Source of the DNA: Viola odorata
Lineage: Eukaryota; Streptophyta; Magnoliopsida; Malpighiales; Violaceae
Direction: 5' to 3'
NCBI GenBank assembly: GCA_963691705.1
Contig: OY829540.1
Coordinates: 48,024,158 to 48,088,157, forward strand
DNA length: 64,000 nucleotides
A model generated the notes under the pieces. That model saw only the letters and a program-made list of their open reading frames with translations, did no database searches and was not told the origin of the DNA. Each line of letters opens with the position of its first letter. Position 1 is the first letter of the stretch. A program made the translations under genes and the position numbers. Of this stretch, positions 23,040 through 36,127 are shown in pieces.

Positions 23040-25685
23040 TGTCAATTGCAATTCCTTTCCCCCTATCCCAAACAGTCTCACTTCTTTTGAATTCGAAAAT
23101 GGGTTTGCAAATGTCTGTCTCCCTCTTACTCCAACCATTTCAATTCGATAACCCATTTTCTCCTCAAACCCAAAACAACATCTCTCAAATGGCTTTTCCT
23201 AGAGGTGTCAAAATATGTCTGCGGGCCGGACCCAGTCCCGACCAAAAACGGGACCAATTTCTGGTCCCGGTCCCGGCCCGGCTAAATTGTCCGGGTCCGG
23301 GACCAGACTCGGACCCGGGTGTATTTTTTATTTTTTTTCAATTAATTAATTTATTAATTATTTATACCCTTCTTCTTCTTTTTCTTTTCCTTTTTTACCT
23401 TTTTCAGTTTTTCTACCCTTCTGCCTTCTTCTTCTTTTCCTTTTTTTACCTTTAGAAATCACAAAAAGAGGAGAGAAAAACAACGGAAGAGGAGCAAAAG
23501 AAGTGCGATTATGGCTTGGAGGTTTTCTGGTGTGGATTTAATTTCAATTCTAGTATTGATTTGTTGTGTATCCTGAAAGATGGCAGCTACTATGGCTTGG
23601 AGGTTTTCTACCAACAATGGCAGCAACCTTGCCACTAATAATGATTTGGTAAATTGAATCTCATTCTCTCTGTTTGTCTAATTCCTTAAATGTTGTGATG
23701 CACCCCGTACAATAGGATCTATGAGCAGAAATGAAGTTAGGAAGGTCGAATCTCATTGTCCAAATAGTTCCTTATTAATTTGTTGGCTTGATCTTGAAGT
23801 GCGATATTGAGGGTAGTTTTTATAGTAGTGGTCGTGGGAGAAAAGGCATGGTCATAGCATGTGTAGTAGCCGTGTGGTGTGGCTGCTGAGGAAGAACAAA
23901 GAAGAAGAAGGGAAAGCCAAGTTTTAGATTAGGGTTTTTTAATTTTTCCGGGTCTCGGGACAGACCCGGCTAGACCCGGTCCCGGTCCCGCGAGACCCGG
24001 AAATTCTCGGGTCCGGTCCCGACCCAAAACGGGCCCAATTTTGGGACCCGGACCCGACTCGAATCCCCGGGTCCAGGACCGGGTCTCGGGTCCCAGGTTT
24101 GGTTGACACCCCTAGCTTTTCCATTGTTTGACCTTAATGAATTTCCAGTCAGTCCACAATCTCCTACAATCAACTCGTCTGGGCTTGAGAATTTCGAATC
24201 CAATGCTTCTGGTTTTTTTTGAAACCCATAATAACACAGTGAATGATGGTGAGGAGGTTGATCAAGCTATCAATGTTCCATAGTTAAATCTAGAACCACA
24301 AAGCTTGCAATTGGAATCTCAAGGTTATTCATTCCATCTGACTTTCTTAACTGCAATTTTCAAATTCTATTTTTCCTAATTTCTGACCTTGTTCATTGTT
24401 GAACTGGTTAGGTCACAAGAAAGAACTTAGCAGTGCATAAAGACTGGCTGCATATGAGTGCCTGCTGGAAAGAATGGAAGATGGAATTTTGAAGAGAGGA
24501 TCAACTAGGGTGGTGGCTGCTATGTTTGGAGTTGGAATTCGATCAATTCAGAGGTTGTGGAAACGTGCAAGGGAATCAGGTAACCACGATCATTCCACTC
24601 TAAGAGTCAGAAACTGTGGGAGAAAAAGAATTGAATTTGATTTGGAAAGGATTAAAGATATTTCTCTAAGGTAGAGGACAAGCATTAGAAGCCTCGTTTT
24701 TGCCCTAGGTGTGTCCAGGCAATTTCTTCTTAACAAATTGAAAGAGGGAGCAATCAGGCGCCACACAAATGCCATCAAACCCTCACTGACACAGGACAAT
24801 ATGACTAGCAGAATCAAGCATTGCCTCTCAAATTTTGATCCAAACACAATACCATATCATCCAACTTTCAATCAGATGGAGAATACAGTTCATATCGACG
24901 AAAAATTGTTCTTTTTTAGCAAGAGATCATAGAGATATTATCTTCTGTGTGACAAGAATGATTCAGTAAGAACCATTAAAAACTCTAATTACATTCCTAA
25001 AGTAATGTTCTTAGCTGCTGTTGCAAGGCCAATATATGACTCCAATGGCATTTGTACTTTTGATGGTAAAATTAGGATATTCCCTTTAGTTGAATCTGTA
25101 GCCGCTGTTAGATCGAGTCAAAACAGGCCTCGTGGTACTCTAGAGGTTAAACCAATTGCTAACATAACCAGAAATGTGATTAGGGAGTTTATGATAGGGG
25201 AAATACTACCAGCTATTGCCAATAAATGGCCTAGGGAGAGTATTTTGGAACGGATTTTTATTCAACAAGACAATGCCAAGACCCATGTTCACTCTGATGA
25301 TGTTGAATTATTGTGTGAAGTTAAAGATAGTGGACTGAGCGTTTCTATTATTTGTCAGCCTCTTAATTCTCCTGATTTAAACGTCTTGGACCTAGAATTT
25401 TTTAGAGCAATTCAGTCACTGCAAAGCAAAGAGTGTGCTAAGTCCATTGTTGAATTAATTGGGGCTATTAAAGATGCATACCAAAAATTCTTAGTGAAGA
25501 AGAGCAATTGCATCTACTTAACATTGCAGACATACATGATTGAAGTGTTAAAATGTGATGGGAGTAACACCTACCAGACTCCTCACATTAAGAAGAAATC
25601 ACTTGCAAGATTAGGGGTTTTACCATCAACAATACAGTGTTGTCCAGAGGTGTATACCAATGCAGTAGCTCTAGTCTCTCCATAA
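23040..25685 (+). pseudogene. Mariner transposase (DD39D), broken
   Basis: The N-terminal exon (from an ATG at 23040, possibly 22811) reads in one frame into MAFP. It is then split by a hAT insertion at 23199/23200 and resumes at 24123 with LFDLNEFP. After a frame change in a T-run near 24210 it reaches a donor at 24324. The second exon runs 24412-25685, all in one frame. It has a helix-turn-helix start (LKRGSTRVVAAMFGVGIRSI), first Asp in VHIDEK, second in IQQDNAKTH, and third in NVLDLEFFRAIQSLQ. There are 39 residues between the second and third, the DD39D signature of plant mariners. In-frame stops lie near 24439 (TAA), at 24672-24674 (TAG) and near 24930 (TAG). DLNxxP-type motifs occur in the N-terminal part (DLNEFP; also LNLEP after a stop). 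Confidence 0.88.
23200..24114. mobile_element. Non-autonomous hAT element nested in the transposase gene
   Basis: Ends are TAGAGGTGTCAAA and the complement of TAGGGGTGTCAA, with the exact 8-bp duplication GCTTTTCC (23192-23199 and 24115-24122). Subterminal parts are dense in CCCGG, GGGTCC and GGACCC motifs in both directions. The interior has pyrimidine-rich repeats ('cttcttcttttcc') and no transposase. Removing it rejoins the mariner reading frame without a shift. Confidence 0.92.
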
Positions 25686-26432
25686 AACATTTCAGGTGAA
25701 TGTTCTCACTGTGTTTTGCTTTTCTACACTTTGGCAGATAATGTATGATATGGTTTCCATGTAGGGTTTTATGCAGGTACACTAGTACTTGAACACATCA
25801 GGGAGATGCATTGAATATTGATATGTTTGTAGGACTTTCTTGTACTGGTGGTTGTGATTTTGTGCTAATTTAGTCTCCCCTGTCAATGACTGGTACAATT
25901 TGTGAAGATGTAAATGCTATTTTTGGATGCCATGACAGTACAAGATGATATTTTTTTGTAATTACTGCATATTGTGCATCTTGTTTACTAATTGTAAACT
26001 GTGTTGTGTAGATAGTTTAACTTTTGTTATCCATTCTGTTGGATATGTCAAGGATTGGATCAAGTAATGTAACTGAATTTTACTTGTGTATATGCCATCA
26101 CATTTTCCATATGGAAAGGTTGCATCTACTTAACATTGTTTGGATCAAGTACTGTATTTGTTCTAAACACAGTTTGCACATCCCTTATTCTAATTAATCA
26201 ATTTTGCACATATTGTGTCTCACACAACTCTGCACAACCCCTGTTTCGAACACAGGCTGGACATCCCCTATTTTAAACAACTATGCACATACTTAATTTT
26301 GCACAAAAGTACAGTCTAAAATCAACCACAACAATTCTCAAGGTTATTTAAACTGGAACAGATCCTCATTAAACATAACAAAATCACAACCAAACATCAT
26401 TTAATTAAGTTCATACATAATACAACAACTTA
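25686..26432. other. Intergenic spacer between the two mariner genes
   Basis: About 750 bp between the transposase stop (25683-25685) and the stop of the antisense accessory gene (26433). It should hold both 3' ends. It contains the repeated phrase 'gcacat..cttattttaaac' three or four times (26170-26290) and no open frame. Confidence 0.5.
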
Positions 26433-26473
26433 TTAATTTTTTGGTATGGTTGGGATCTTGTTTCCATACTTGT

Positions 26474-28052
26474 TGATAGTGTGTCTTTATCTTAGTTTTT
26501 CGCCTCTATTTTCGGCATTTTCGAGGGCAAGATACTTCTTATTTGCCCCTTTTTCCAATCTTTTTACAGATCAGAGGCTAAAAGGAGAAAATAGCGAAAT
26601 CGAGTGTTTTTTGATGGATTTCTGGAGTTTTGAAGATTAAGGCCTCGAAGAGTAGAAAGTCATCGAGCCCGCGACGCTAACCAGACCAGTGAGCAGCCTC
26701 GTGCCCTTGACTCCTCTACCTCAGATTAGAGATCATAAAGCTAAAGGAAAGCATCTCCGAAGATCCGCAAGGAATCCCAAGCCTTCGAAGGACGCAATCC
26801 CCTTGTGCGTTGGCAGCCTCCCAAGCGCTGACAACTCTCCTCCCTTAGCTGTATTTTGTCTCCTAGCTAGGTTTAGCCTATATAAGCTTAGTTTTAGGGT
26901 TTTTGTAAGGACGACTGTCCTAGGACAAAATCAATACATCACTCTTTTATCTTACCCTAATTTCAAGGGATATTTTTCTCTTTTTGGGAGCAGCCGCCAT
27001 TTTTGTAAAGAGAAGAACCATTCTCCTTTGATTAATTAAATCAACTCTCGGTTTATTCTAATCCTTTCTCCATTTATTTATTGCATGATTAGTATTACTT
27101 GTTGTTTATACTTTATTATGAGTATCTAAATACCATCATCTTAGTAAAGGGTTGTTAAAGGGTTGTAAGGTTCAGTTAGGAGACCGAATGCATGCTTAAT
27201 ATACTCTCTTGTCATATTCAGTCATTTATCATTTTCTTTCCATACTTATAGAGAAATATTAAGAGCTTGATCAACTGTTAGTGTTTCTATGTGAGTAACG
27301 TCATTCTCTTGGTTATAACTAACGTGAATCCTTGAGTTAGAGTAGACATCTAGTGGGGACATCGTGAGAGGTCTTTCGTCTAAGGGTAAATGGTTGATTA
27401 GGTTATGTGATGCGAGCCTGACACATTGAGATGTCACGGCCTAGATTTGTCTTGCCTCCTCTTCATGGGCATTTTGAGTAGTGCCTCCCCGCATTCGTGC
27501 CTGGGAGGACGGCGGAATGTCAAGGCCACCTCATATGTGGAAACAGGGGGTGGCTTTTATCTAAGAAGGTAAGTAGGGGATGCGGTGTGGAAACGCGGTC
27601 CCTATAACAGGTCTATACATGAGTTTGGAATATTTTTGTGCCCATGACTAACTGACCAAGAAAGCAACCCGATAACACATTTTGCTAAGATACCTCCTCA
27701 TCGTATTAATATCTCTCTCACTGTTATGTTTAGTTTCGTGCCCTCGAATTGCTTTGATTGTCTTGCCCGTGCAACTGTTTTGCTTTCGTGCCCTCGAAAG
27801 CTGGTTACATTTGTGTTGTTGTTACAATTTTAATTATAGCCTTGTTAGCTCTTGACTCTGCTTCGATTAATTACATTAATCGGTATAAACCCCCCTTGTG
27901 TAAGGATCGTGTCTGTTGCTTTTCTCTCTTATTATATGTTGAAATAGAAATTTTAGTCCTTTTTATCCTTGTGGTTTAACCCTGTCTTGCCCTGTACACA
28001 TTTAATTGTGCACTTTTAGCACCAGGAAAATAGTATATTTGAGTGACGATCA
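26474..28052 (+). repeat. 5' LTR of the Athila element
   Basis: 1,579 bp, starting TGATAGTGTG and ending GTGACGATCA. A TATA box (TATATAA) lies at 26879-26885. Compared with the 3' LTR it lacks 36 bp at 26788/26789, which removes the heat-shock-element array. It contains the repeated phrase 'tcgtgccctcga' (near 27735 and 27787). Confidence 0.95.
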
Positions 28053-28057
28053 AATTT

Positions 28058-28075
28058 TGGCGCTGTTGCCGGGGA
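28058..28075 (+). other. Primer binding site (tRNA-Asp type)
   Basis: TGGCGCTGTTGCCGGGGAT begins five bases after the LTR end. It is complementary, with one mismatch, to the 3' end of plant tRNA-Asp as I remember it; this is the usual Athila primer. Confidence 0.8.
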
Positions 28076-28107
28076 TTGAACGGTACTAATTTTGTTTCTA
28101 TTTTTGT

Positions 28108-30843
28108 ATGACCAAGAGATCTGCTCCCGATTTACTCCCTCTAGACCACGAGTTAACTAGAACAGAAAGAGAACTTCGAAGGCAAGCCAGAGGAACATCT
28201 ACTCAGCGTAGAGTGATCCCACATCCTGCCCTCGATGGATCTCCTTCCAATCTGGCCGACCAGGACCATCAGTTCTTCCTAGATCTAGCCTATCTCCATC
28301 GTAGTCTCGAAAATCCAGTAGCAGCCCAATTCAATTTTCCAGCAATGGATGACCATGATAACAATGAACGTCACGAGGATCCACCACCACCTCCTCTAGC
28401 ACAACAAACCATCAATAATTTCCACGCAACACCCGACATGTCGAGTAGCTGCATTGTCTGGCCCGCTGTCCTTCATGACTGGACCTTGAAGTCTGCCGTT
28501 ATGCATCACCTTCCAACCTTTCGAGGGGTTGCCAAGGAAAATGCACTCTGCCATCTTCAACAGCTCCACTCTATCTGTGAGGCCATGAAACCTGCCAACA
28601 TCAGTATCGACCAAGCCAAGTTGTGCGCTTTCTAGTGGTCTCTCAAAGATGATGCCCTCGACTAGTACTATGACCTCCCGCCAAGATCAATTCACTCTTG
28701 GGCGGATATGTCTAAGATCTTCACCGAGAAGTATTATCCGACTTCTATCTCCAACACCACGCGCAAACAACTTGTCTCCATAGTCTAGAAGAAGGAGGAG
28801 ACTCTAGCCCAGTATTATGAGAGGTTCCAGAAGATGCAATCTAGTTGTCCCTCCCACAACCTTACGGAGCATGCCCTTGTTCAGTATTTTTGTGAAGGCC
28901 TCAAAACCCATGATAAGGCCTTAGTCAACGCTGCTGCCGACGGATCTCTAACTGCTCTTACCCTATCAGCCGCTAAGGTAACAATAGAACTCATGGCCAA
29001 GAACGCTTCTTCTGACCCTGCCAACTATCAAGGCCAAGATGTCCAAGTGGGCGCCTTGCAAAATCAGCTATCCTCCCTCACGGGGATGTTCCAGAATTTC
29101 ATGACAGGGCAATCCGCGCCTGTCAAGGCCTGCCAAATCTGTAATTTTGTAGACCATCCTACTGATGCATGCCCCTACATTCCGGATGAAATCCAAGTTA
29201 ATGTTGCTGGTCAGTATGTCCCGGCCCCATATGGCCAAAACTACAATCAGGGCTGGAAACAACCAAATCTAGGATGGGTTCCAAACCCTCAGCCTTCGGG
29301 GCCCAGCCATCAACAGCACCAGCAAAATCCGTATGGAAATCACCCCCTCCCTCCCAACATGCAGAACTACAGACCTCGACCCACTTTTTATCAGAATCAG
29401 TATCAACGTCAGCCTCCCCAGGATCAGACATTTATCGTGCCCCCGAATACTGAGATACCTCAGAATCCCGAGCAGCAGAAGGAAATCGAGGAGCTTAAGA
29501 AACAAATGAGCACCATGATGGGCCAAGTGAAAGAGTTAACAAACCAAGGAAGATTTCCATTTCAGACCGAAACAAATCCCAAACACAATGTCTGCGCAAT
29601 GACTCTGCGAAGTGGAACGACTTTGACACCCCCTACACTTCCTGCCCACGATATTGCGAATTCTCCAGAGTCCAAACTCAAGACGAAGCCTAGAGCAAAA
29701 CTTCCGAAAGTACCTAGGTTTGTCGAAGTCACAGAAGAGAGAATTCGCTCTCCTAGAGGTTCACCAAGGAATGACCCAAATCCACCCAAATTCACCCAGA
29801 AATACATTCATAAGATTCTCGAGCCCCCATTTCCCCAAAGACTGGTTAAGTCCAAAAAAGAAAAGGAAGACCGAGATATCTTTGAGATGTTCAGTAAAGT
29901 GGTTGTTAACATTCCTCTTCTCCATGCAGTAAAGAATGTTCCTCGCTATGCCAAATTCCTGAAACAACTATGCACGAACAAAAGCAAGTTCGCCGAAGTT
30001 AACAAGATTAGTGTAGGAGCCAACGCTTCTGCCCATATCCAGCGGAGGATCTCGCCAAAGTGTAAAGACCAAGGAATGCTCATCATCCCCTGTCGAATTG
30101 GTACAGTTGACATCGACAAAGCCATGTGCGATTTAGGGGCAGGAATTAATGTCATGCCCCTGATCATCTACAACAGTCTAGGCCTCGAGCCACTCGTGCC
30201 TACAGACCTCACCATCCAGCTTGCTGATCGTTCTATCATCTATCCCGAGGGGATCATCAAGGACGTCTTAGTCCAAGTGGGAGAATTCCTATTCCCAGCG
30301 GATTTCTATGTCATAGCAATGGAGAATGAAGATTCCACCAAGTCTACTGATGTTCTTCTAGGCCGCCCATTTCTGGCCATAGCACGAGCAAAGATCGATG
30401 TTCATGATGCGACCATCTCTCTAGAGTTCGACGGAGAGATCATAAGATTCAATATGCTAGAAGCCATGCGATACCCCTCTGAATTCTCCAGTGTTAATTA
30501 TATTGATGTTATTGATCCATCTGTTAATGAACTTGCTAAACTTCACTCTACTGACCCTTTGCAGTTTGCCCTTGACAGGAGTCTGACACCAGCCCTTCTA
30601 GATGTCGTGGCCTCGACACTTTCTACACCATCAGAGTTGCATTCTGTCATTGCGGCCCTAGAAGAATTCCCTATTGTCCCATATGCACCCAGTGATATCT
30701 CCCAACAGCCCGGATCACATCAAGTTATCACTCTCTATCGACCAAGCTCTAGCCCTCGAACTGAAAACTCTGCCTTCCCATCTGAAGTATGCTTATCTTG
30801 GCCCCAACAACTCCCTGCCTGTCATAATCTCTACCAAGCTTGA
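28108..30843 (+). pseudogene. Athila gag and protease region, broken
   Basis: One reading frame from the ATG at 28108. Gag carries a retrotransposon-type capsid region and a single CCHC zinc knuckle (CQICNFVDHPTDAC near 29128). The protease has the Athila-style active site CDLGAGINVMP (near 30126). TAG stops interrupt gag at 28633, 28663 and 28786. At about 30700 the frame shifts by +1 relative to pol, which in intact Athila elements is fused to gag. The overlap is therefore read as a frameshift mutation. Confidence 0.9.
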
Positions 30844-33658
30844 CAGTCCCGAGGAGTCTACCCTTATCTCCTTGCTGACGGAATTTCGCGAGGTCATAGG
30901 ATGGACCATAGCCGATATCAAGGGCTTGTCTCCAGCGTTATGCACTTATCGCATCCATCTAGAGGACACCACCAAAACCTTTCACCAACCCCAGCGCAGG
31001 TTGAACCCGCCTATGATAGAAGTCGTGAGGAAAGAAGTTCTGAAGTTACTAGATGCAGGGGTGATTTACCCCATTTCTGACAGCCCTTGGGTTAGTCCGA
31101 TCCAAGTCGTGCCCAAGAAAACTAGCATTACCATCACCATTGGGCAAGATGACAATTCTATTCCCACAAGAATCCAGAACAGTTGGCGAGTATGTATTGA
31201 CTATAGAAGGCTTAATGCCGCCACAAGGAAAGACCATTTTCCTCTCCCGTTTATAGACCAGATGTTGAAGCGTCTCGCGGGCAAGACTCATTATTGTTGT
31301 TTAGACGGTTATTCTAGGTTTCATCAAATTCCCGTTGCCCCCGAAGACCAGGAAAAGACAACTTTCACATGTCCCTTTGAAACCTTCGCTTATCGGCGTA
31401 TGCCTTTTGGCCTCTGTAACGCCCCCGCCACGTTCCAGCGTTGCATGGTTAGCATCTTCTCCGAGCTAGTGGAAAACAGTATTGAAGTCTTCATGGACGA
31501 TTTCACGGTCTATGGAAATTCCTTTGTGGAGTGTATGTCCAATTTGCGAAAATACCTTCAGAGATGTGTCGAGACCAATCTAGTTTTGAACTTCGAGAAA
31601 TGCCACTTCATGGTGGATCGATCCCTCATTTTGGGTCACATAGTCTCCAACAAAGGACTTGAGATCGACAAGGCTAAGATCGATGTCATAGAATCCTTGC
31701 CTTACCCAGCATGTGTTCGCGATGTGCGATCTTTTCTAGGGCACGCTGGCTTCTATAGATGATTCATCAAAGACTTCTCTAAAACAGCCTAGCCTATGTG
31801 TCACCTGCTCCAGAAGGAAGTCCCCTTTGATTTCGATGAGGCTTGCAAAGCCGCTTTTGAACTCCTCAAGGAAAAGCTTATCTCGGCTCCGATAATTCGA
31901 GCCCCCGACTGGTCTCTCCCCTTCGAAGTTATGTGCGACGCCAGTAATCAAGCCCTCGGTGCTGTCTTGGGTCAGAAGAAGGACAAAGAGACATATGTTA
32001 TCTACTATGCATCCAAGCTCCTTGATCCCGCTCAACAGAACTACACCACTACAGAGAAAGAATTATTGGTTGTGGTTTATGCCCTCGACAAATTCAGACA
32101 GTATCTTCTGGGTACTCATGTTCTTGTGTACTCAGACCATTCAACCCTCAAATGCTTACTAACCAAGGCAGATGTTAAACCCCGGCTAATCAGGTGGACA
32201 TTATTGCTTCAAGAATTTAACATCCTGATCAAAGACAAGAGTGGGAAAGAAAATTTGGTTGAGGATCACCTTAGTAGACTTCCTGCCCAAGACGATGATT
32301 CGCTGGTGCCTATTCGGGATACCTTTCCGGACGAGCAGCTATGTCTCGCCCACGCTGTCCAGTTCCCCTGGTTTTCAGACTTAGCCAATTTTTGCGCTAC
32401 GAGTACTTATCCTGCCGATGCCTCTCCATCTGAGTGTAACAAAATCAGAAGGCAGTCCAAATACTACATTTGGGACAACCCTTATCTCTGGAAGCATTGC
32501 TCTAACCAGATCATCCGCAGATGCGTGACCATGGACGAAGTGCCCTCAATTCTTAAATTCTGCCATTCACAAAGAGGACATTTCGCGGCCAAGAAAACTG
32601 CCCTGAAAGTCCTGGAAGCTGGATTCTATTGGCCTTTTGTCTTCAAGGACTGTTATCTTTTTTATGCTTCGTGCCCTCAATGTCAAGCTATGGGTAACAT
32701 TGGGGCCCGAAATCAGATGCCCCTGACAAGCATAATTGTTTGCTAGATCTTCGATATATGGGGAATAGATTTCATGGGCCCATTTCCTAACTCCTTTGGC
32801 AGCGTCTATATTCTCCTCGCCGTTGACTCTGTTTCTAAGTGGGTTGAAGCAAAAGCAACTCGGGCAGATGATTCCAAGGAGGTTGTGAAATTCCTTCGCA
32901 CCAATATTTTCAATCGGTTTGGTACCCCTCGAGCCCTAATTAGTGATCGAGGAACCCACTTCTGCAATCGCGTCGTGGCCTCGCTTCTGACTAAATATGG
33001 AGTTCATCACAGAACCTCTACTGCCTATCATCCTCAAACGAATGGGCAAGTAGAAGTCTCTAATCGCGAGATCAAATCCATACTTGAGAAGACAGTTAAC
33101 TAGTCCAGCAAGGATTGGAGTTTGAAGCTGGATGACGCTCTATGGGCATACCAAACTGCTTTCAAGACCCCACTTGGGATGATGCCCTATAGACTTGTCT
33201 ATGGCAAGCCGTGCCATCTCCCAGTCGAGATAGAGCACAAGGCTTTCTGGGCCATCCGAAAGGTGAACACAGATCTAGGGCAAGCGGGGCAGAACAGACG
33301 CTTGCAGATCCAAGAATTGGAAGAGTTGCGGGATGACGCGTATGAGAATGCTCTGCTCTACAAGGGCAAGACTAAAGCCTATCATGACAAGTGCCTTCAT
33401 CCTAAAACTTTCTCCATTGGTCAAAAAAATTTGTTGTATAACTCACGCTTGCGATTGTTCGCAGGCAAGCTCAAGTCTAAGTGGTCGGGACCCTTCGTGG
33501 TCACGACGATTTATGAACATGGAGCGATTGAGATTCAGAACCCAGACTCGGGAATCATCTTCAAAGTAAACAGCCACAAGTTGAAACCTTTCTATGAAGG
33601 ATTCAAGCCCTCGACCGTCGAAGAGATGATGGTGGACAACCCACCTGTCGAGCCCTAG
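30674..33658 (+). pseudogene. Athila pol: reverse transcriptase, RNase H, integrase, broken
   Basis: In one frame from about 30700. The reverse transcriptase has WRVCIDYRRLN, MPFGLCNAPATFQRC and the catalytic FMDDF (near 31492). RNase H has VMCDASNQALGAVL and YTTTEKELLVVVYA. The integrase has an HHCC zinc finger (HSQRGH...CPQC) and a DDE core with GID, SDRGTHF and [10 protein letters not shown]. Stops lie at about 31760 (TGA), 31790 (TAG), 32744 (TAG) and 33101 (TAG). No chromodomain follows, as expected for the Athila lineage. Confidence 0.93.
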
Positions 33659-34235
33659 AGTGATGCAGTACGTCGAGGCCTCAACGCGTAAACTGGCCGC
33701 ACTGGAAGGCATCTTGAATGTCGTTCCGTTCCTCTCTCTCTCCCTTATCTCTTTTAATTAACTCCAGAACCTTTTAAATTCTCGCTATTTATTTTATTTT
33801 AGGATTTTCCCGCTTGTTTATTCTATCCCTTAATTTCTCTCTTTTCCCTTTCCCATGTGATTTTATTCCCTTCTTTATTATTATCTTTTCATTTATTCTC
33901 TCTTTTTGTCTTTATCTATTCTAACCACCCTCTTTTTCAAATTTCAAAAGGTGATCGGTTGGGATCCGCAGCCCACTCGTTCTCTCTCTTATTCCCAAGA
34001 TGCCACATCACCCAAAGAGACAAAAAGGAGCCCTAATTAATGGACTGTCAGACGCCAGCCATTTTTCCTTGCACGCTTCTCCTCGTCCTTTTCCTCTCTC
34101 ATCTAGTTTTTTCCTCTATCCTTTTCACTCAAACAACAAAACCTTTCCTTCTCTCTCAAATCACCACTGACCCGTCACCATCACAGCAAATCAAACCTTT
34201 CTCTCTCCCACCTCACCAAACACACACTCTTTCCC

Positions 34236-36127
34236 ATGGGTACCAAGCACCTACACAAAAAGAGCCAAAAAGTCATAGAAACTTCTTCCAGCTCCTCCAC
34301 CCAGAACTCCATTCCCCAATCCCTAAGCCTCGGCCTCGAGGACGAGTACCCTCTATCTTCGATCAACCCACCCGCAACCGAGCCTGTTGCAAGCCCCGCC
34401 GCCGACAACCAGTCCGGTGGCGATATAGAGATCACCGGTTCCGTTCCAGCAACCTCAACCATGACCAAATCTGGTCGAGTGGTCAAGAAACAAACCAATT
34501 CCACCCCCACGCCAAAGAAGCCCAAGTTAGAAAAGCCCTCTCCCGCAGCAAAGAAAAAGCTGACAGTGGAAGAGGTGTTGCAGGAAGTCCTCACTTCCGG
34601 CTCTGAGCCTGAGGATGAAGCGCCGGCCGGAGCTGGGGAGGAAGTCGAGCAGACCGCCGCTGGCGAGAGTGGAGAAGAAGGCTCCGGCGAAAATGAAGCA
34701 GAAGCTGAAGATGAAGCTGAGAAGGTGTGCGCCGAGAAGGAAGCCGCGCTAAAATCAGAGGCTGAGAAAAAAGGCCAAGGAGAAGGAGAGTGCAACCAAG
34801 AAAGTGGTTGCCAAAGGCAAAACCAAGGTTTCGGCCGGAGCAAAATAGCCGGAGGAGCCCGAAACGCCACTAGAGAAGAAGAGGAAGGCGATGTCATCCT
34901 CAAAGGTGCATTCCAAGCCCACTACCTCAAAGAAAGCACGCCCAGACCCCGACGATGATTCAGACGCCGAGGGCTCGATGTCTGTCGCCACATCTACTCG
35001 GCACGCCTCTTCAATCCAGGTTGTTTCTGACCTCTCTAATCCTCATGAATGACTCTCTTTTGATGAAAAACCATCTTTAGATAAGCTGCATGTAATGAAC
35101 TCCAGAGGCGTTAGCCCTTGTGCGTTCCTAGATCTGGATTTTCTTAGAAAAATGGGACAGGATGCTAGGGTCCGAGAGCTCGTTAGCAACATCGGTTAGG
35201 ATTCTTTCTTCTTTTTAGAATTCCCAACCTACGTCGAGCCCTCGCTAGAGCTATTCACTACTTTTTGGGTTGGGTCGGACCATTTCAAGCCGAAAGGTAA
35301 GCATGGGCCAAACCCTGCAACCCCTGGTATAATCAATTTTCGCTTAGCGAATAAGTGGCTTAAACTGTCCTTGAATGAGTTCAATTGTGCACTTAATTTT
35401 GTCACTCCTGATGGTCTTAAATCTGCTGCTTACAAAAATACCTTGACTGTTATTCCCACTGTTTTTTATGCTAATGTCGCTTTCCGTGAATTGTCTGAAA
35501 ATCCTAATGTTAAGTTCAACCCCAAATCCTCTAAATCTCATGAAATTATGGACCCGACCCTTAGGATTCGGCTCTTCGGGCCAGTTAAATTTGCAAGAGC
35601 TCTTTCTCTTATGGTACATGAAATCTAAGCGTAGGGTAAATTTAGGATTTTGGGTTACTTGTGCTATTCTCCATGTTCAGAACGGCTCTCGAGGGCCCAC
35701 TTTAGGCTCTCTGATTGCTTTGCTTGTTGTTAACTTGCGAAATGTTGATTTGCATGCTGCTGGCCTTAGTGAGCCAATTGCCTTTAAGGATTTAGACCCC
35801 CGTACCTTAGATGTTATGGGGCATTTATGTATCTCACATGGCATTTTGAGGTTTTCCTTAGGTACAACGCCTCCGGCAGAGAAAGTCTTCGGCACGAAGC
35901 ATGGCGGAGATTTTGCCTACCCCAACCTTTCGAGGCCTCAAGCACCTGTAGCCCCTCGAGCCCCCGAAGCAGAATCCAATCGAGCCCCCGGTGCCCAGCA
36001 ACCAAGCAAGCCATCCGATCAGTCCCTCAAGCCAATCCTCCGGATAGAGCGTCTTCTCCAAGCTGTGCTCACGGAACTTCAGTCTCTGACGACTGAAGTC
36101 GCTAGGAGCAAGCTTCCAGACTACTGA
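34236..36127 (+). pseudogene. Athila third ORF (env-like position), broken
   Basis: Downstream of pol, in the position of the Athila third gene. The first part (34236-34958) is Ser/Pro/Glu/Lys-rich with low complexity. The second part has the conserved 'Arabidopsis retrotransposon ORF-1'-type core (FLDLDFLRKMG, RELVSNIG, LFTTFWVG, NKWLKLSLNEFN, DVMGHLCISHGILRF). It is broken by a TAG at 35197 and by at least two frame changes (between 34958 and 35010, and near 35628). A role as an envelope protein is not established for this lineage. Confidence 0.8.

Noticed and set aside
34181..34903. 240-codon minus-strand frame opposite the Athila third ORF
   Set aside because: Ser/Ala/Pro-rich shadow of a GC-skewed low-complexity region; the conserved core and element context lie on +.
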